This document shows positions 46,311-58,124 of a DNA stretch of 64,000 nucleotides, piece by piece. Numbering within the stretch: the first letter of the stretch is position 1; every line of letters begins with the position of its first letter. The stretch lies in NCBI RefSeq assembly GCF_033115175.1, contig NC_084831.1, positions 44,920,002-44,984,001 of the forward strand, in the 5' to 3' direction. The position numbers and the translations under genes were made by a program. The notes beneath the pieces were generated by a model. It did not search any database. It saw only the letters and a list, made by a program, of their open reading frames with translations, and was not told the origin of the DNA. Origin of the DNA: Lepus europaeus. Lineage: Eukaryota > Chordata > Mammalia > Lagomorpha > Leporidae.

Positions 46311-49300
46311 CAGCATTCCCATGGCCTCTCAGAAACAGCCCTCGCTGTCCATCCCCTGCTGGCCACCCCCTGCTCCCCAGCCCCCTCAGCCCCACTGCGT
46401 GGCCTGGGCCAGCAGCCCGCGAGGCCTCAGGAGGCCTCTCTAAACGCTTTCCTGTATGAATCTTGTCATAACCCCAAGACAAGACAAGCCAAGACACCAC
46501 GTGACAGGGCACTCCCCAACATGCATCAACCCCAGGAGGGAGACACCCGTGGGTGCTGCGCTCCCTCCATTCTGCATCCAAGAGACTGAGCTTCTGGGCT
46601 ATCACCGACTGGCTTACTCAGCCTAGGAACAGGCAGAGCACTTTTCCAGCTCAGGCTGTGGGGCCTCCACCTTCCCCAAGACCCCTTCTCCCCAGGCAGC
46701 CAGCCCAGAAGGCTGATCAGGAAGCTGTAGGATGACCCCACCCTGGGAGCCCTGGGTGGACACCAGTTCAGCTTCAGAACTAATGTAGGTACAACCTCAG
46801 GGCTGTAGGGATTCATGGGGTTACCTAACTTAACCTTCCCCAGGGCCAGGCACCCACCACACGTCCCCCTGCCCTGGTTCTCACACAGGCTGCGGCAGCC
46901 TTTCCCATCCATCCGTACACCCAGCCAGCCAGCACCCCTAAGAGTTTCTTGTCAAGTGCCCACAAGATGACAGTGTCACTGCAGCTACTGGTGACGTGGT
47001 AGTGAACAGGACACACTGTCTACCCTTGTGCAGCTCACAGCCCAGTGACAGCAAAACAAGTAAGGTAATGCCAGACCACAGAAGTGACGGGGAGTACTGC
47101 GGGGAAGAGGCTGAGCTGAGAACTCAACGCAGAGGAGAGCCGCCCATGATGAGTTCTGGGGACAGGGAGTTGCAGAAGGGACTAGCCAGTGCTAAGGCCC
47201 TGCGGCAGGAGAAGAGGTGGACTCCGGAGGACAGTGTGGCTGGTGCAGGTGGGCAAGGGGAGGATGGCCAGGAGGGTCTGGAGCAGCGGGCAGGTGCTGC
47301 AGCTCAGAGGGAGGGTCTGGCCAGCTGTTCTGGACACAGGGCTTCCTACAGTGTGGCAGCAGCGGTGCCCTGACACCCTCCTAGGTCCCTAAACAGAAGA
47401 GAGGACACACGGCTCCCCAGAGTCTGGCTCTGGGACTCTGGGCGGGGCTAAATGCCATGCTGCAGCAGGAGGCTATGGCTCGTCTGTTCCCTTCCCTTCC
47501 CTGGCCCTTGTGGGACGTCCCCATTTGCCATCCCATCTGAGTGCCCCCAAAACAAGGAAGGAAGGATGGGAGTAACAGCAGCCTCTTCCTGGCAGATGAG
47601 AAAACTGAAACACAAAGAGGCAGGACAACCAACTGAGGTCCCACGATGAGCCACGAGCACAGCAGGACTTGAGCACGTGTTCTGTCTTCAGGGTGCCAAG
47701 GGGGACCATTCTGATAACTGAGGTAGTGGCAGGCAGCCGGGCCAGGTACCGCGCCAAGGTACTTGCACAAGGTAGCTTAGAATGTTAGTGAACACACACT
47801 CAGCAAGGGGAAGCGACTTGCCCCAAGTCTGAGGCGGAGCCAGGATGTGACCTAAGCCTGGCACCACAGGACTCATCAAGCGACTCGTGATAACAACAGG
47901 TTTGAGCCTGCGAGCACCGGGACACTGGGGAAGGGTGTGTGTGGGGACGGGAGCAGGTCCCACAGGGAAGGCAGTAACAGAGGCCTCCCCACCTGACCGT
48001 CACGAGCCTGCCTTCAGGCTCCACCTGGGGCTCTGCAGGGCTGCCCTGCCCCCAACACACCCTGCTGAGGCCACTGCTGAGGGACACGTCATCCTCCCAA
48101 GCTCTGGTCAGGGCCTTTGAGGCCTGCAGCCCAGAATGGGAAAGACCTCACAAGCTGGGCAGGGTTTACATGTACCTAAGAGGGGCTGGCAGCTCCCTGG
48201 GCACCTGAAACTCTCTCTGGCACCTGTGGGGCTGCCATGTTCTGGAAAGATCCACATGGACTCTCAGCTGTAAATCTGGGCCGCCCCAGCTCCCCATTCA
48301 GGTGAGTAAGCCTCTCCCTTTCCTAAAAAGATGCTGGGATATAGGTCTCTGGCCACCTGGTTCTGCAAATCCCCTTAGACCTTGCCTGTGGCTCCAAGGG
48401 CTGCTGAAGATGTTGGCACCACCAGATGTAATACCATGTGTTTGTGATTTAAAAAGACCACCCTAGACACAGTATGTATGGAGTAAAGGGGCCCAGACAA
48501 AAGGCCATGCAGGTGAGCAGGTGCATATGTGCCAGTACGCCACAGACACGTGTGTACACATGGGTATGGCCCTGCCTCATCCACCACGGGGCTGTGATTG
48601 TGCTGCTGGCTTTCAGGCAAGGTCAGAGGAACAAAAGCCCCTTTCTCTGGTGGTTGGTTTGCCCCCACCGACTCAGATACCAGGCACATCAGTCAAAACA
48701 AAGGGAGCCGACTCCCAGTTTGGGAGGAGGGTGCTAAGTGGTAGGCTGCATTTACCTTCTACTCACAGCCAGGGTCCACCTTCTGGGATAGTGGCCCAGA
48801 GCTTGGGCAGGTGCACAGTGCACTCAGGCCACACAAGTGGCACAAGGCTGGCATTCACAGACCCTCCTGCCTCCCTAACCTCAGGGTGAGTCCTCAGGCC
48901 AGGGCTGGGACTGGAAACAAAGTGCCCATTTGGCCACATTCCTGCCCTATGTGCTGAATATCCTGGATACCTTGTGCATTCTGCCATCGGGTCCCAGGAT
49001 GGCTCTGGGGGCAAGCATCAGCATCTTGATGCCCATGTATAGATGATGACCACCCTGCAGAAAGTTGTAGCAAGGGGGTTTGAATCAAGCATTCAGTCAC
49101 ACCAGAGAGGTGCCAGAGCCTGGGCACCAGCACCTGGCAACTGGAAAGGTGCAAAGAAGCTAAAAAGAGTCCTAGGAACCTATAGGGTTCTGGAGGAACG
49201 GAGAGAAGGACGGCAGCAGGTGCCCAGAGGCAGAGCAGCCACACGAGGCTGGCCGGGGGAGGGCCAGGCACTCTGACCCCATCAGGTGAGCCTTGGAACA

Positions 49301-49379
49301 CACACGGGGCAGACAGGTCACGTGGGCACACGGTGCTGATCTCGTTGCCCCAGTTACATTTCTGAATACCTCTCCTAAT
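46311..49379. other. Intronic DNA, no gene seen
   Basis: GC-rich intron with two MIR-like minus-strand remnants (47560-47690 and 47740-47850). Open frames of 100-146 codons show no domain. Confidence 0.65.
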
Positions 49380-49640
49380 CCACTTCCTGCAAAGTCAAAC
49401 AGACTAGGTAAACATATATCTTTTTTTTTTAATGAAGCATGTTATAGTACCTAAACGTTTTTATCAAGTTGTTTCCAGTCTCTCGAAAATTTCTGATTTC
49501 TAAATAATCCTTTATCCACTCCAAGTGTGCCTCTGAAATCACTGAATAGAACAGGAGAAAACACACAAATAATCTTCCCTTTTGTATGAGCTTATGGTTG
49601 GCTCCAGTTACTGCCAATCAAACGTTATTAGGAGAGCCCC
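49380..49640. promoter_or_regulatory. Candidate conserved non-coding element
   Basis: About 260 bp, strongly AT-rich, no repeat match. It has TTTTTAATGAAGCATG, CTAAACGTTTTTATCAAG (GATA-type TTATCA), TTCTAAATAATCC, CCAATCAAACGTTATTAGG. A young CSINE inserted immediately to its right. Confidence 0.45.
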
Positions 49641-49654
49641 AAATCAAAGCAGGA

Positions 49655-50000
49655 TGGACTCTGGCACCGCAGCTCACTAGGCTAATCCTCCACCTGTGGT
49701 GCCTGTACTCCGGGTTCTAGTCCCGGTTGGGGTGCCATTTCTGAGCTGCTCCTCTTCCAGTCCAGCTCTCTGCTGTGGCCCAGGAAGGCAGTGGAGGATG
49801 GCCCAAGTGCTTGGGCCCTGCACCCCATGGGAGACCAGGAGAAGCACCTGGCTCCTGGCTTCGGATCGGTGCAGCGTGCCGGCTGTAGCAGCCATTTGGG
49901 GGATGAACCAACAGAAGGAAGACCTTTCTCTCTCTCTCTCTCACTGTCTAACTCTGCCTGTCAAAAAACAAAAACAAAAAACAAACAAAACAAAACAAAA
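49655..50000 (+). mobile_element. CSINE with target-site duplication
   Basis: Full-length younger CSINE: CACCGCAGCTCACTAGGC head, GGGTTCTAGTCCC B box, CAAGTGCTTGGGCCCTGC, an AAAAC-rich tail. It is flanked by the 10 bp direct repeat CAAAGCAGGA (49645-49654 and 50001-50010). Confidence 0.95.
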
Positions 50001-50010
50001 CAAAGCAGGA

Positions 50011-51620
50011 CAGAGTGCTAATTAGATAAGGAACCAGGCTCTGGATGATGAAGCATGGGGTCTAGCACAGCTGGCAGCAGCAGCCCTGAGGTGGACATTG
50101 CTTGTCAGGCTGGAAGGGCCACCATCAAGTGCAAGCCACACAACACAGAGCCTGAGCTCAGGAGGTGCAGCAGCACTAGGTGGGGACGGCAGTGGGCAGG
50201 GAGGCAGGGGTCATAGTCAAAGGACCTGGATGCAGAGGGGTAGCCTGGTGACTCCTCACGGCAGCCCGGGGTCATGCTGAGTGTCGGCCTCTGGGGTCAG
50301 TGCCCATCAGTCACTTATTCTAGGCAAGGTCTTTTGGAGGCAGTACTGGTGGAGGCCGACAGAGGCCAGCAGTCATCACCCCTTCAGGGGTCTCTAAGAC
50401 AACACCCCGATTTCCCTGTGTGCCTCCGCCTCTGCCTGGTCCCTGGGGCTGCGGCTCCAGCCAGGCCATACCCAGCAGCTCCCAGCAGTCCCGCCACTAT
50501 CGACACTGTTCCTGTGTCTCTTCCTAACGAACTCGGTCTCTGAGGTCCACTCCCTTGCACCAGTGTCTGCCTTCCCCACTGGCCTTGGGGCAGGGTCAGA
50601 ACAGGTGTCTCATTTGTGCTTGTGGAGCCCAGCAGCACACCAGAGCCTGGCCCAGAGAGGCTGTCAGCAAAGCCTGCATGAGTGAGTGAATGAGAGTGAG
50701 TGAATGAATGAATGCGTGCATACCTTCCCCTGGTGCTGATCCTGTTATCTCACTCTATTCGGGACCAAGTACCCTAGGACACCCTCAGTCTGTCCTCTAC
50801 TTATCTATCCCAGGATTGCTGGAGCCTGCCCTGACCGGGAAGAAACGGCCAGAGCTTAGCAAGCGGCCACCTGACTCCCGGCCCCCATTGGGCCTGGGGG
50901 TTGCGGTGTCCTTCAGCCTGGAAGTTAAAACATCTGGAAGGCAGACAAGGAAAGCTACAAATCTCAAACCAACAAGAGCCTACAGTGGCAGAGGAAGAAA
51001 CCAAACCAGAGTTTGAAGGCCCAGAGCATTGTGAAGGCCTGAGAGATGGCAGGCTTCTCAGATACAGTAACAATGGCCTCCATCATGGGGCATCCACCCT
51101 GCCTTTGTGGACTTTGGCTTCCTTGGGGGCGGCAACTGAGTCAGTCTTGCTGTGTCCACACTCTTTCAGAGTCCAGCCTGGCACCGAGTGGACAGGACAG
51201 AGGCCCTCAGACCCACAGCCACAGGCCATCATCCTCCCTGTCATTCATCCCCATTCCTGAGTTAGAAGGCTCTGGGCCCCTGCTTTTACCTGTTCCTTGC
51301 CTCCCGTGAGTGCCATCCACCCAACAGTCCTGTGACTGTCCTGTGGGGCACCCCCTACTTGCTCGGCCCCTGCCCTGACCCTGCAGGCCACATCGAGCTG
51401 GGAGAAGCTCGGCAGGCTCCTTGGGGTCCCGCTGTTGGCCAGCCCCTGCCACCCATTCTGACTGGTGCACTCCCCTCCTCAGGATCGCAGCTGATGGCTG
51501 TCAGTCAACACAGAGCCTGCTTGTCCGCGCTGGTGCCTCTCCTAATCACACCTAGCGCCAGCTCCTTCCACTCCTGATGCTGGCCACCTGCCAAGCATGT
51601 GACAGCTCTGTCTCTGCTCT
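50011..51620. other. Intronic DNA with an L2-like 3' end
   Basis: GC-rich intron. An L2-like 3' end with a GAGT/GAAT tetramer tract lies at about 50590-50722. No gene seen. Confidence 0.65.
50683..50722 (+). repeat. TGAG/TGAA tetramer repeat
   Basis: GAGTGAGTGAATGAGAGTGA continuing as GTGAATGAATGAATG, at the end of an L2-like remnant. Confidence 0.8.
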
Positions 51621-51630
51621 TCCCTGACAC

Positions 51631-52207
51631 ACATATGCACACACTCCTCCACATACACTCTCATCCATGCACACACACTGGCATTCGCCCACACACTCAT
51701 CCGTACTCACACTTCTCTGCACACCCATACTCACTTATCCACGTTCACACATTCATCCACAGTTGTCCACACACACTCATATATACTCACACTTGTCTCC
51801 CCATACACACACACTCATCTACACATTTATACTAATTCACACCCATACTCACTCATCCACACTCACACACTCATCCACACACCATACTCACACTCCTCCA
51901 TACAGACTCACACTGATCCATTCAGATATGTATCCACAGCTGTCCACACACACATACATACTCACAACACTCATCTGCACACACTTAGCTGCACACATTT
52001 ACACTAATCCATACCCATACTCACACTCACCCACGTTCACATATTCACCCACACACTTATCCGCTTTCACAGTTATACACACACACACTCATCCATACAC
52101 TTATCTATACTCATATATTCATCCATACACTCATCACACACTTACACTCACCTTCATTCATACATACACACTCATACACACTCACCCATACACACACACA
52201 CTCATGT
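51631..52207 (+). repeat. CA-rich minisatellite
   Basis: About 575 bp of imperfect repeats built from CACACTCATCCA and CATACTCACACT-type words. The plus strand is almost free of G. It creates an apparent 191-codon frame of Thr, His, Ser, Pro and Tyr, which is a by-product of the repeat. On the GLIS1 transcript it appears as a long G/T-rich (UG-rich) stretch. Confidence 0.9.
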
Positions 52208-53390
52208 CTTTGCCCACACATCCCCTTTCATCCTTTAGCTAAAGTATCCTCATCTTTCAAGGTCTGGTACAAGTGCCTCACCCTCCGGGAAGCCCTCCCT
52301 GACTTCCCCAGGGCCAGGGGCCCTCTAGACTCTCACTGCTGTATTCCCAGCAGGCACACACACAGCAATGCCATGAATGTATAACTGGGAACTTCCAGCG
52401 TGCAGGGAGCACCTCCTTGATGGGGCCACAGAAAAGAACCCCGCATGAAGGCGGAGCTCACAGTTCACCAGAGAAGGCACACAAAGGAAAGTTTGCTCTG
52501 TGCGGTCCCGGGGCAGCAGCCACATGTGCACCGAGGAGGACACCCGGTGGCTGTCAGACCTATCCCCACCCCCTCGCTTCAGGGCAGGAGCTTCCTCCAT
52601 GCTTGCAGAGGAAGTTCTGATTGGAGACACCTGAACCACACCAGCCTGGCACCAGTCTTCCTGCAGCACCCACCAGCTAACCTGTCCTACTTCCAGTGCA
52701 AGTGGGAGCTGCAGTGAGGAGGTCTGGGTGGGGTGTGGTATGGCCGCAGACAGCGCCCACACTGTCTGCTTGGCCGAAGGGCATACCGGCCTAGCAAGCC
52801 TTCAGGAAACATTTGTTGAGGGCCGTGTGTCCAGCACTGTGCTAGGATCTGGGGCAGCCGTGCACACGGTAGGTGCTTTAGGAAGGCTGCAATCACAGTC
52901 CGCTCAGTGAACTCCTTAGACGCAGCCTATGCTGGTGGTGGTGAGTCCAGGGCAGGAGACTCCCAGGCCCTGATGCCTGATGGACCACAGGCAGAATACC
53001 ACACTCCACCCCCTGACCCATCCCACCATGTCCCCCACTCACATCTTCCCCTCGCCCCATCCAGGCGGGGCAATAGAGAGGATGTCAGGCCCATGCTGGG
53101 TCTTTGCTCCTTCGAGGATCTCTAACATGCACTCCACTACTGAGCACCTACTCTGTGCTCAGCCCTGTGATGGGCTCTCTGCAGTCACTACCTGGCTTGT
53201 CTGGTTCCCGCAGGGCAGTGTCTACTACCCTTCCCAAGTCCCACTCAATGGCCAAGTCACAGATAAAGATGACCGGGCTCAGAGACGCTAAACCACTCGC
53301 ACGAGGTCACACAGTAAGTACGGGAGAGCCAGGACTGCAACCAGGTCCTTCTTTGTAATAATCTCCTGGAGATGCTTTAACGAGCAGGAG
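52208..53390. other. Intronic DNA, L2/MIR remnants and a finger-like scrap
   Basis: An L2-like stretch (52225-52320) and a MIR minus-strand remnant (53260-53345) are present. At 52445-52500 one frame reads ELTVHQRRHTKESLLC, which resembles the HQR.HTGEKP..C spacing of C2H2 fingers but lacks the rest. No gene is called. Confidence 0.6.
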
Positions 53391-53399
53391 GCCTCGCAG

Positions 53400-53720
53400 G
53401 TAAGCAGAGCAGCGGGGTGGTTAAGAATATGCCGCATTTATAAATGGTGCGAGACTTTACAAGCCTGCAGCTATAATTTCATCACAGCCCAGGACCTGGA
53501 AAGTCTGCATAATCCTGGAAGGCACAGGGCTTTGGCTAAAAGACTGCTCTGACTGCTAATTGGATCCTCAGCCCATGCTGTAAATCAGACCGCAGGGTGG
53601 GCACCTGAATGCAATCTTTTTTTCAAACAGGCACTGTATGTCTTTACATTATCGTTGGCTGACCAGGGCCTTAAATAATTTCTGTGTAACCCAGTTCATA
53701 AATCTGCCCTCGCTCCTGGC
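53400..53720. promoter_or_regulatory. Candidate conserved non-coding element (largest)
   Basis: About 320 bp, AT-rich and repeat-free between GC-rich flanks. Contains GCCGCATTTATAAATGG, GCAGCTATAATTTCATC, TGCATAATCCTGG, ACTGCTAATTGGATCC, TGCTGTAAATCAG, CATTATCGTTGG and CCTTAAATAATTTCTG. This is the densest cluster of TAAT-type homeodomain cores in the window, and the best enhancer candidate by eye. Confidence 0.5.
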
Positions 53721-55320
53721 TGGCAAACGCTGCGGGAGAGGAGACCACGCTCCCAAGGTAAACAGTGGGGCTGGCAGCTGCCTCCTGGCCACGCAAGCGC
53801 CAGAGCCGTGAGCCTGTGGCGGGGGCGGCACATCAGGGAGCCTCGGAACATGCCAGGCTTGGCAGAACTGACAGAGGTTGGTAGGTCCAGCAGCTCAGGG
53901 AGAGTCATCCGAAGGTGTGAAGCCGGGGAAGTTTTGGCCTGTGGAAGCTGGGGTGTTCTGGTTTGGGGGGAACCTGCTGGCAGTCAGGGCAGGTCCAGAG
54001 GCTGGCCAGAGAAAGCGTGAACCTCTGGCACGCACATCTTGCCACACCCCTGGGTGGCAGCCCCATTATTCCCATTGTAGAGGTAGGCAGACAGAGGCTC
54101 GCACAGGTTATACCATTTGTCTCCTCAGAATCAGCAAGTGGTGACTTCACAGTTTGAACCCAGGGCTGCCTGGTTTCCCATGTCACACACGAAGGAGGAC
54201 CTGGGACAGACAGGATCTCAGAGATCATCTTCACCAGACCCACACTCTGCCCATCAGAAACGGTTACACACGAGTGTGACTGCGAGGGTGGCCCGACGGA
54301 GCATGCGTCCAGGGATGGGTGAGCAGAGGCTGGGGGACCTCAGCCCACGATGATGCCACACAGGGGTCCCCGGAGGACGTGGCAGGGCAGATCCACCAGG
54401 TATTCTTTCAGTCAGGCCCTCGCCAAGGGACAAAGGTAAGAATCGCTGCCTACCTTTAAGGAGCTGAGTGGTAAGTGGGACACTCTTACAACTGGAGGCA
54501 CAGGGACAAGACACAGAACAAACCAGGGACCACAGAGATACGGCTCCCCACAGGAGCCGTATCGCCATGGTGACTCAGGTGTAGGGATACTCTCCTGCCC
54601 CTACAGCCCACTCATCTGTTCCTAAGAGGCCAACAGGTAGGGCTACGTGCAACCAGCACTCCAGACGATAAACTGAGATTGCTAACGAGCCTGGGCAAGA
54701 ACCTTCTACACCACACTTCCCCTCAACCAATAGGCAGGCACCCTGCCCCCTTATACCCTTCACCGCAGTACCCATAGATCTCTCCTGCCCACAACATCAA
54801 CAACATAATAGCAAGAGTGATAAAGATGAGCCCTAACCACTTGAACCTTCCACCACCTCATCTGTAAAATGGAGGTGGTGACAGAACCAGACCTGCTGAG
54901 GGTTGCATGAAATAATCCATGTACAGCCCTCAGTGCCACAAAGGATCCACAGATGGTAATTATCATGGTGTCTGCCATCTATGATTTCCTGCGATCCTCA
55001 TTACCCCTGGGGACCGTTTTACAGATGTGGATGCTCGAGTATTTCCTCTGAGCTGATCTGCTGCCTTAACACCCAGGTCACCCATCACACACACTTTTTG
55101 TTGTGTGGCTTGGGTCACATGAGGTGGGAAAATGGCAGGGACAAGGGGAGAAACACAAGCAGAAAGCCAGGAGCTAGAACGCAGTAGGGGAGAGGTGGTG
55201 TTCCCCGAGGGCTGGTGTTGACAGCAGGATACAGCCTGGGAGGGTTGGACCTTCAGCTCCTATACTGAGTCTGGGGGTGGCATGGCCCTGAGTTCTCCCT
55301 GGCTTCTGGCAAAAGCAAAC
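53721..55320. other. Intronic DNA, no gene seen
   Basis: MIR remnants on the minus strand (54055-54165) and plus strand (54850-54960). Otherwise unique sequence. Composition begins to turn AT-rich at the right end. Confidence 0.65.
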
Positions 55321-55327
55321 CCTAACA

Positions 55328-55657
55328 CAGTGGACCCTCTGTAGTCATGGGTTCTACATCCATGGATTTAACCAAACAAGGATTGAAAGTATTTGGAAAA
55401 AACATTGTGTCTGTATAAATGTGTACAGACTCTCACCCTTGTCATCATTCCCCAAAGCAAAGCAACACTGAGTACAACCGTTTGCATAGCATTCACGCTG
55501 CACTGGGCATTATAAGTTATTGAGAGATATTTAAAGTACGTAGGAAGATGCGCGTAGGTTACATGCAATCGCATCATTTCATATAAGGAGCTTCTACTGC
55601 TTTAAGTTTCTGTGGGAGGCCCTGGTCCAATCCCCCACAGATACAGAGTGATGGCTG
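55328..55657 (+). mobile_element. Tigger/MER2-like DNA transposon, near full length
   Basis: 330 bp starting CAGTGGACCCTCTGTAGTC and ending ACAGAGTGATGGCTG, whose reverse complement gives a matching terminal inverted repeat (CAG...CTCTGTA). The inside (TCCATGGATTTAACCAAAC, CATTATAAGTTATTGAGAG, CATTTCATATAAGGAGC) matches a TcMar-Tigger non-autonomous element. I am less sure of the exact subfamily. No clean TA duplication is seen. Confidence 0.7.
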
Positions 55658-56668
55658 GGCTCTTCTCCCTCGAAGGCACACTCAGCTTGGCCGCTGGTAT
55701 GTCCAGGAGCAAAGACCAACCCCATGCTCGCACGCTCAGAGACTGCAAACACATGAGCACGCAAACAGAGGGCCTCTGGAGAAACGAGTGTGGAGTCAGA
55801 CATCCAGGGGTTTCAACTTCAAAATGATCAGACTGAGCATACAAATTCATCCGTTTAAACAGAGAAAGCATACATAACGCGCACGTGATAGATGACTATC
55901 AAAAACAGCCAGGCAGATTTGAAAGGGAACAAACAGGGTTTCTGGAAATGAAAAATATAATTGTTGAAATACATTTTTTTAAAAGTTAATAATTTTAAAA
56001 ACTTCTGACCGAAATGAGTCCCAGAGCAGCTGAGACAGGGCAGAAGTGGAAGAAAGAGCAGGACGACCTCCAGGGGCTCCAGACGGGGGAAAAGAGGTGG
56101 ATGGCGGGCAGAGCAGCACACTTGGACTGCAGTCCTGGGAGGAGAGAAGAGGGTGTAGGAAGAGGCAAGAGATGAAGAGGTAAGCGCTGAGAGCTTTCCA
56201 GAGGAGGAGAGAAAAGAAAAGGAAGCGACATCAACTCACAGAGTGGTGCACAGTCAGAACACCAGGAGTTCTTAAAAGCCATCAGCATGACAGGCAGATG
56301 GCCAGGCTTCTCCATCACACTGGGGCCAAGGGCTGGGGTAACATTTTCAATGTGCTGAAAGTCAGGGTCCAAATGGAAGCTGGTACCCTGAAAACCATTC
56401 TTCAAGATGAGGGTGACTTTTTCAAGGATGAATGCCAGGAACTGGAAGGCAGCATAAACTATCAATGATGAGCAACTGAATTTGTACATGTGGAAGGAGA
56501 GCTAAAGGAATATTGTTTTATAAAGTTACGGTGTGCTCTTACATGTGGAGCTGAAAAAAGACTGGAACCAGCGAACTGGACAACCAAACACTGACAGGTC
56601 CTCAGGCTCTTGGACAAGGGGTGAGGGTACTAATTGTAGGCTCTTTTAGGTTAAGAACACTTAATAGG

Positions 56669-56887
56669 GGGTGGTGTAGTGGCACAGGTTAAGCCAATTC
56701 AAGTCCTAGCTGCTCTACTTCTGTCCAGCTCCCTGCTAATGTGCTTGAGAAAGCAGTGGCAGATGGCCCAAGTGCTTGGGCCCCTGCACCCATGTAGGAG
56801 ACTAGGATGGAGTTCCTGGCTGCTGGCTTTGGGCTGGCCCAATCCTGGCTGTTGCGGTCATTTCAGGAGTAAACCAGCAGAAGGGAG

Positions 56888-56925
<38 letters not shown>

Positions 56926-56961
56926 CAAGTAAAAGAAAGAAATCTTAAAAAAAAAAAAACT
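56669..56961 (+). mobile_element. CSINE, old copy in L1
   Basis: GGTGGTGTAGTGGCACAGG head (partly deleted), CCAGCTCCCTGCTAATG, AAGTGCTTGGGCCCCTGC, a CT run at 56889-56918 and an A tail. Confidence 0.9.
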
Positions 56962-57138
56962 TAATAACAATCTAGAGGTAATCACTAAGAAAATGGAGAT
57001 AGGAGTACAACTTCCAACCCAGCAAAGGCGAAAAAGCAGTGAGGTGGGATAAGGAGGCGGGAACCTCTTCATCAAAAAAGCAGAACAAACCAACCAAAAA
57101 GTAAGCACAGAAAGAGCAGAGGTGGGCAGTAAGTTGTA

Positions 57139-57470
57139 GGGGCCAGTGTTGTGGCACAGCAGGTTAAGCCATTGCCTGTGATGCCAGCATCCCATATCAG
57201 AACACCAGCTGGAGTCCTGTCTGCTCCACTTTCCATCTTGTTCCCTGTCAACTGCACCTGTGAAAGCAATGGAAGATGGCTCAAGTACTTGGGCCCTTGA
57301 CAACCACACGGGAGACCCAGATGCAGTTCCAGGATCCTGGTTTCAGCTTGGTTCAGCTCTGGTTGTTGTGCCCATTTGGATAGTGAATCAATGTGGATGG
57401 AAAGTCTTTGTCTGTCTCTGTTTCTGTCACTCTGCCTTTCAAATAAATAAATAAACAAATAAATCTTTTA
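57139..57470 (+). mobile_element. CSINE, old copy in L1
   Basis: GGGGCCAGTGTTGTGGCACA head, GATGCCAGCATCCCATAT, body GAAGATGGCTCAAGTACTTG and an AAATAAATAAATAAAC tail. Confidence 0.95.
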
Positions 57471-57484
57471 AGCAAGGAAAGATG

Positions 57485-57800
57485 TGGGCTGTTGTTGTGG
57501 CATAGCCAGCAAGGCCAGTGCCTGCAGCACTGGCATCCCATACAGGCGCTGGTTCACATCCTGACTGCTCCACTTGCAATCCAGCTCCCTGCTAATGGCC
57601 TGGTAAAGCAGTGGATGAAGGCGCAAGGGCTTGGGCCCTTGCACCCACATGGGAGACTCAGAGGAAGCTTCTGGCTCCTGGCTTTGGCCTGGCCCAGTCC
57701 CAGCCTTTGTGGCCATCTGGGGAGTAAACCAATAGATAGAAGACCTCTCTCTGTCTCTCCCTCTCTCTCCCTGTAACTCTATCAAAATAAATAAATCTTT
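57485..57800 (+). mobile_element. CSINE, old copy; host of a nested CSINE
   Basis: GGGCTGTTGTTGTGGCATAG head, CTGGCATCCCATACAGGC, GGGCTTGGGCCCTTGCACCC and CATCTGGGGAGTAAACC. Its AATAAATCTTT tail is the insertion site of the next element. Confidence 0.95.
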
Positions 57801-58124
57801 TTTATTATTATTTTTACTTGACAGAGTTAGACAGTGAGAGAGAGAGAGAGAGACAGAAAGAAAGGTCCTCCCTCTATTGGTTCACCCCCCAAATGGCTGC
57901 TACGGCCAGAGCTATGCCAATCCGAAGCCAGGAGCCAGGTGATTCCTCCTGGTCTTCCATGCAGGTGTAAGGGCCCAAGCACTTAGGCCATCCTCCACGG
58001 CCCTCCCGGGCCATAGCAGAGAGCTGGACTGGAAGAGGAGCAACCGGGACTAGAACCTGGCGCCCATATGGGATGGCGGCGCCGCAGGCAGAAGATTAAC
58101 CAAGTGAGCCACGGCGCCAGCCCC
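57801..58124 (-). mobile_element. CSINE nested in the tail of another CSINE
   Basis: A reversed young-type CSINE (T-rich end, GAAGCCAGGAGCCAGGTG, GGGACTAGAACCTGGCGCCC, head GAGCCACGGCGCCAGCC). It is flanked by the 11 bp direct repeat AATAAATCTTT at 57790-57800 and 58125-58135, which marks the younger insertion into the older element's tail. Confidence 0.95.

Noticed and set aside
11443-49055. Scattered GACCACCC words resembling the core of GLIS binding sites (11443, 28269, 29686, 33504, 48456, 49048)
   Set aside because: An eight-base core is expected several times by chance in GC-rich DNA; none has the full GLIS consensus context, so autoregulation is not supported.
51667-52242. 191-codon Thr/His-rich frame
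   Set aside because: Product of the CA minisatellite; low-complexity, no start context or conservation argument.
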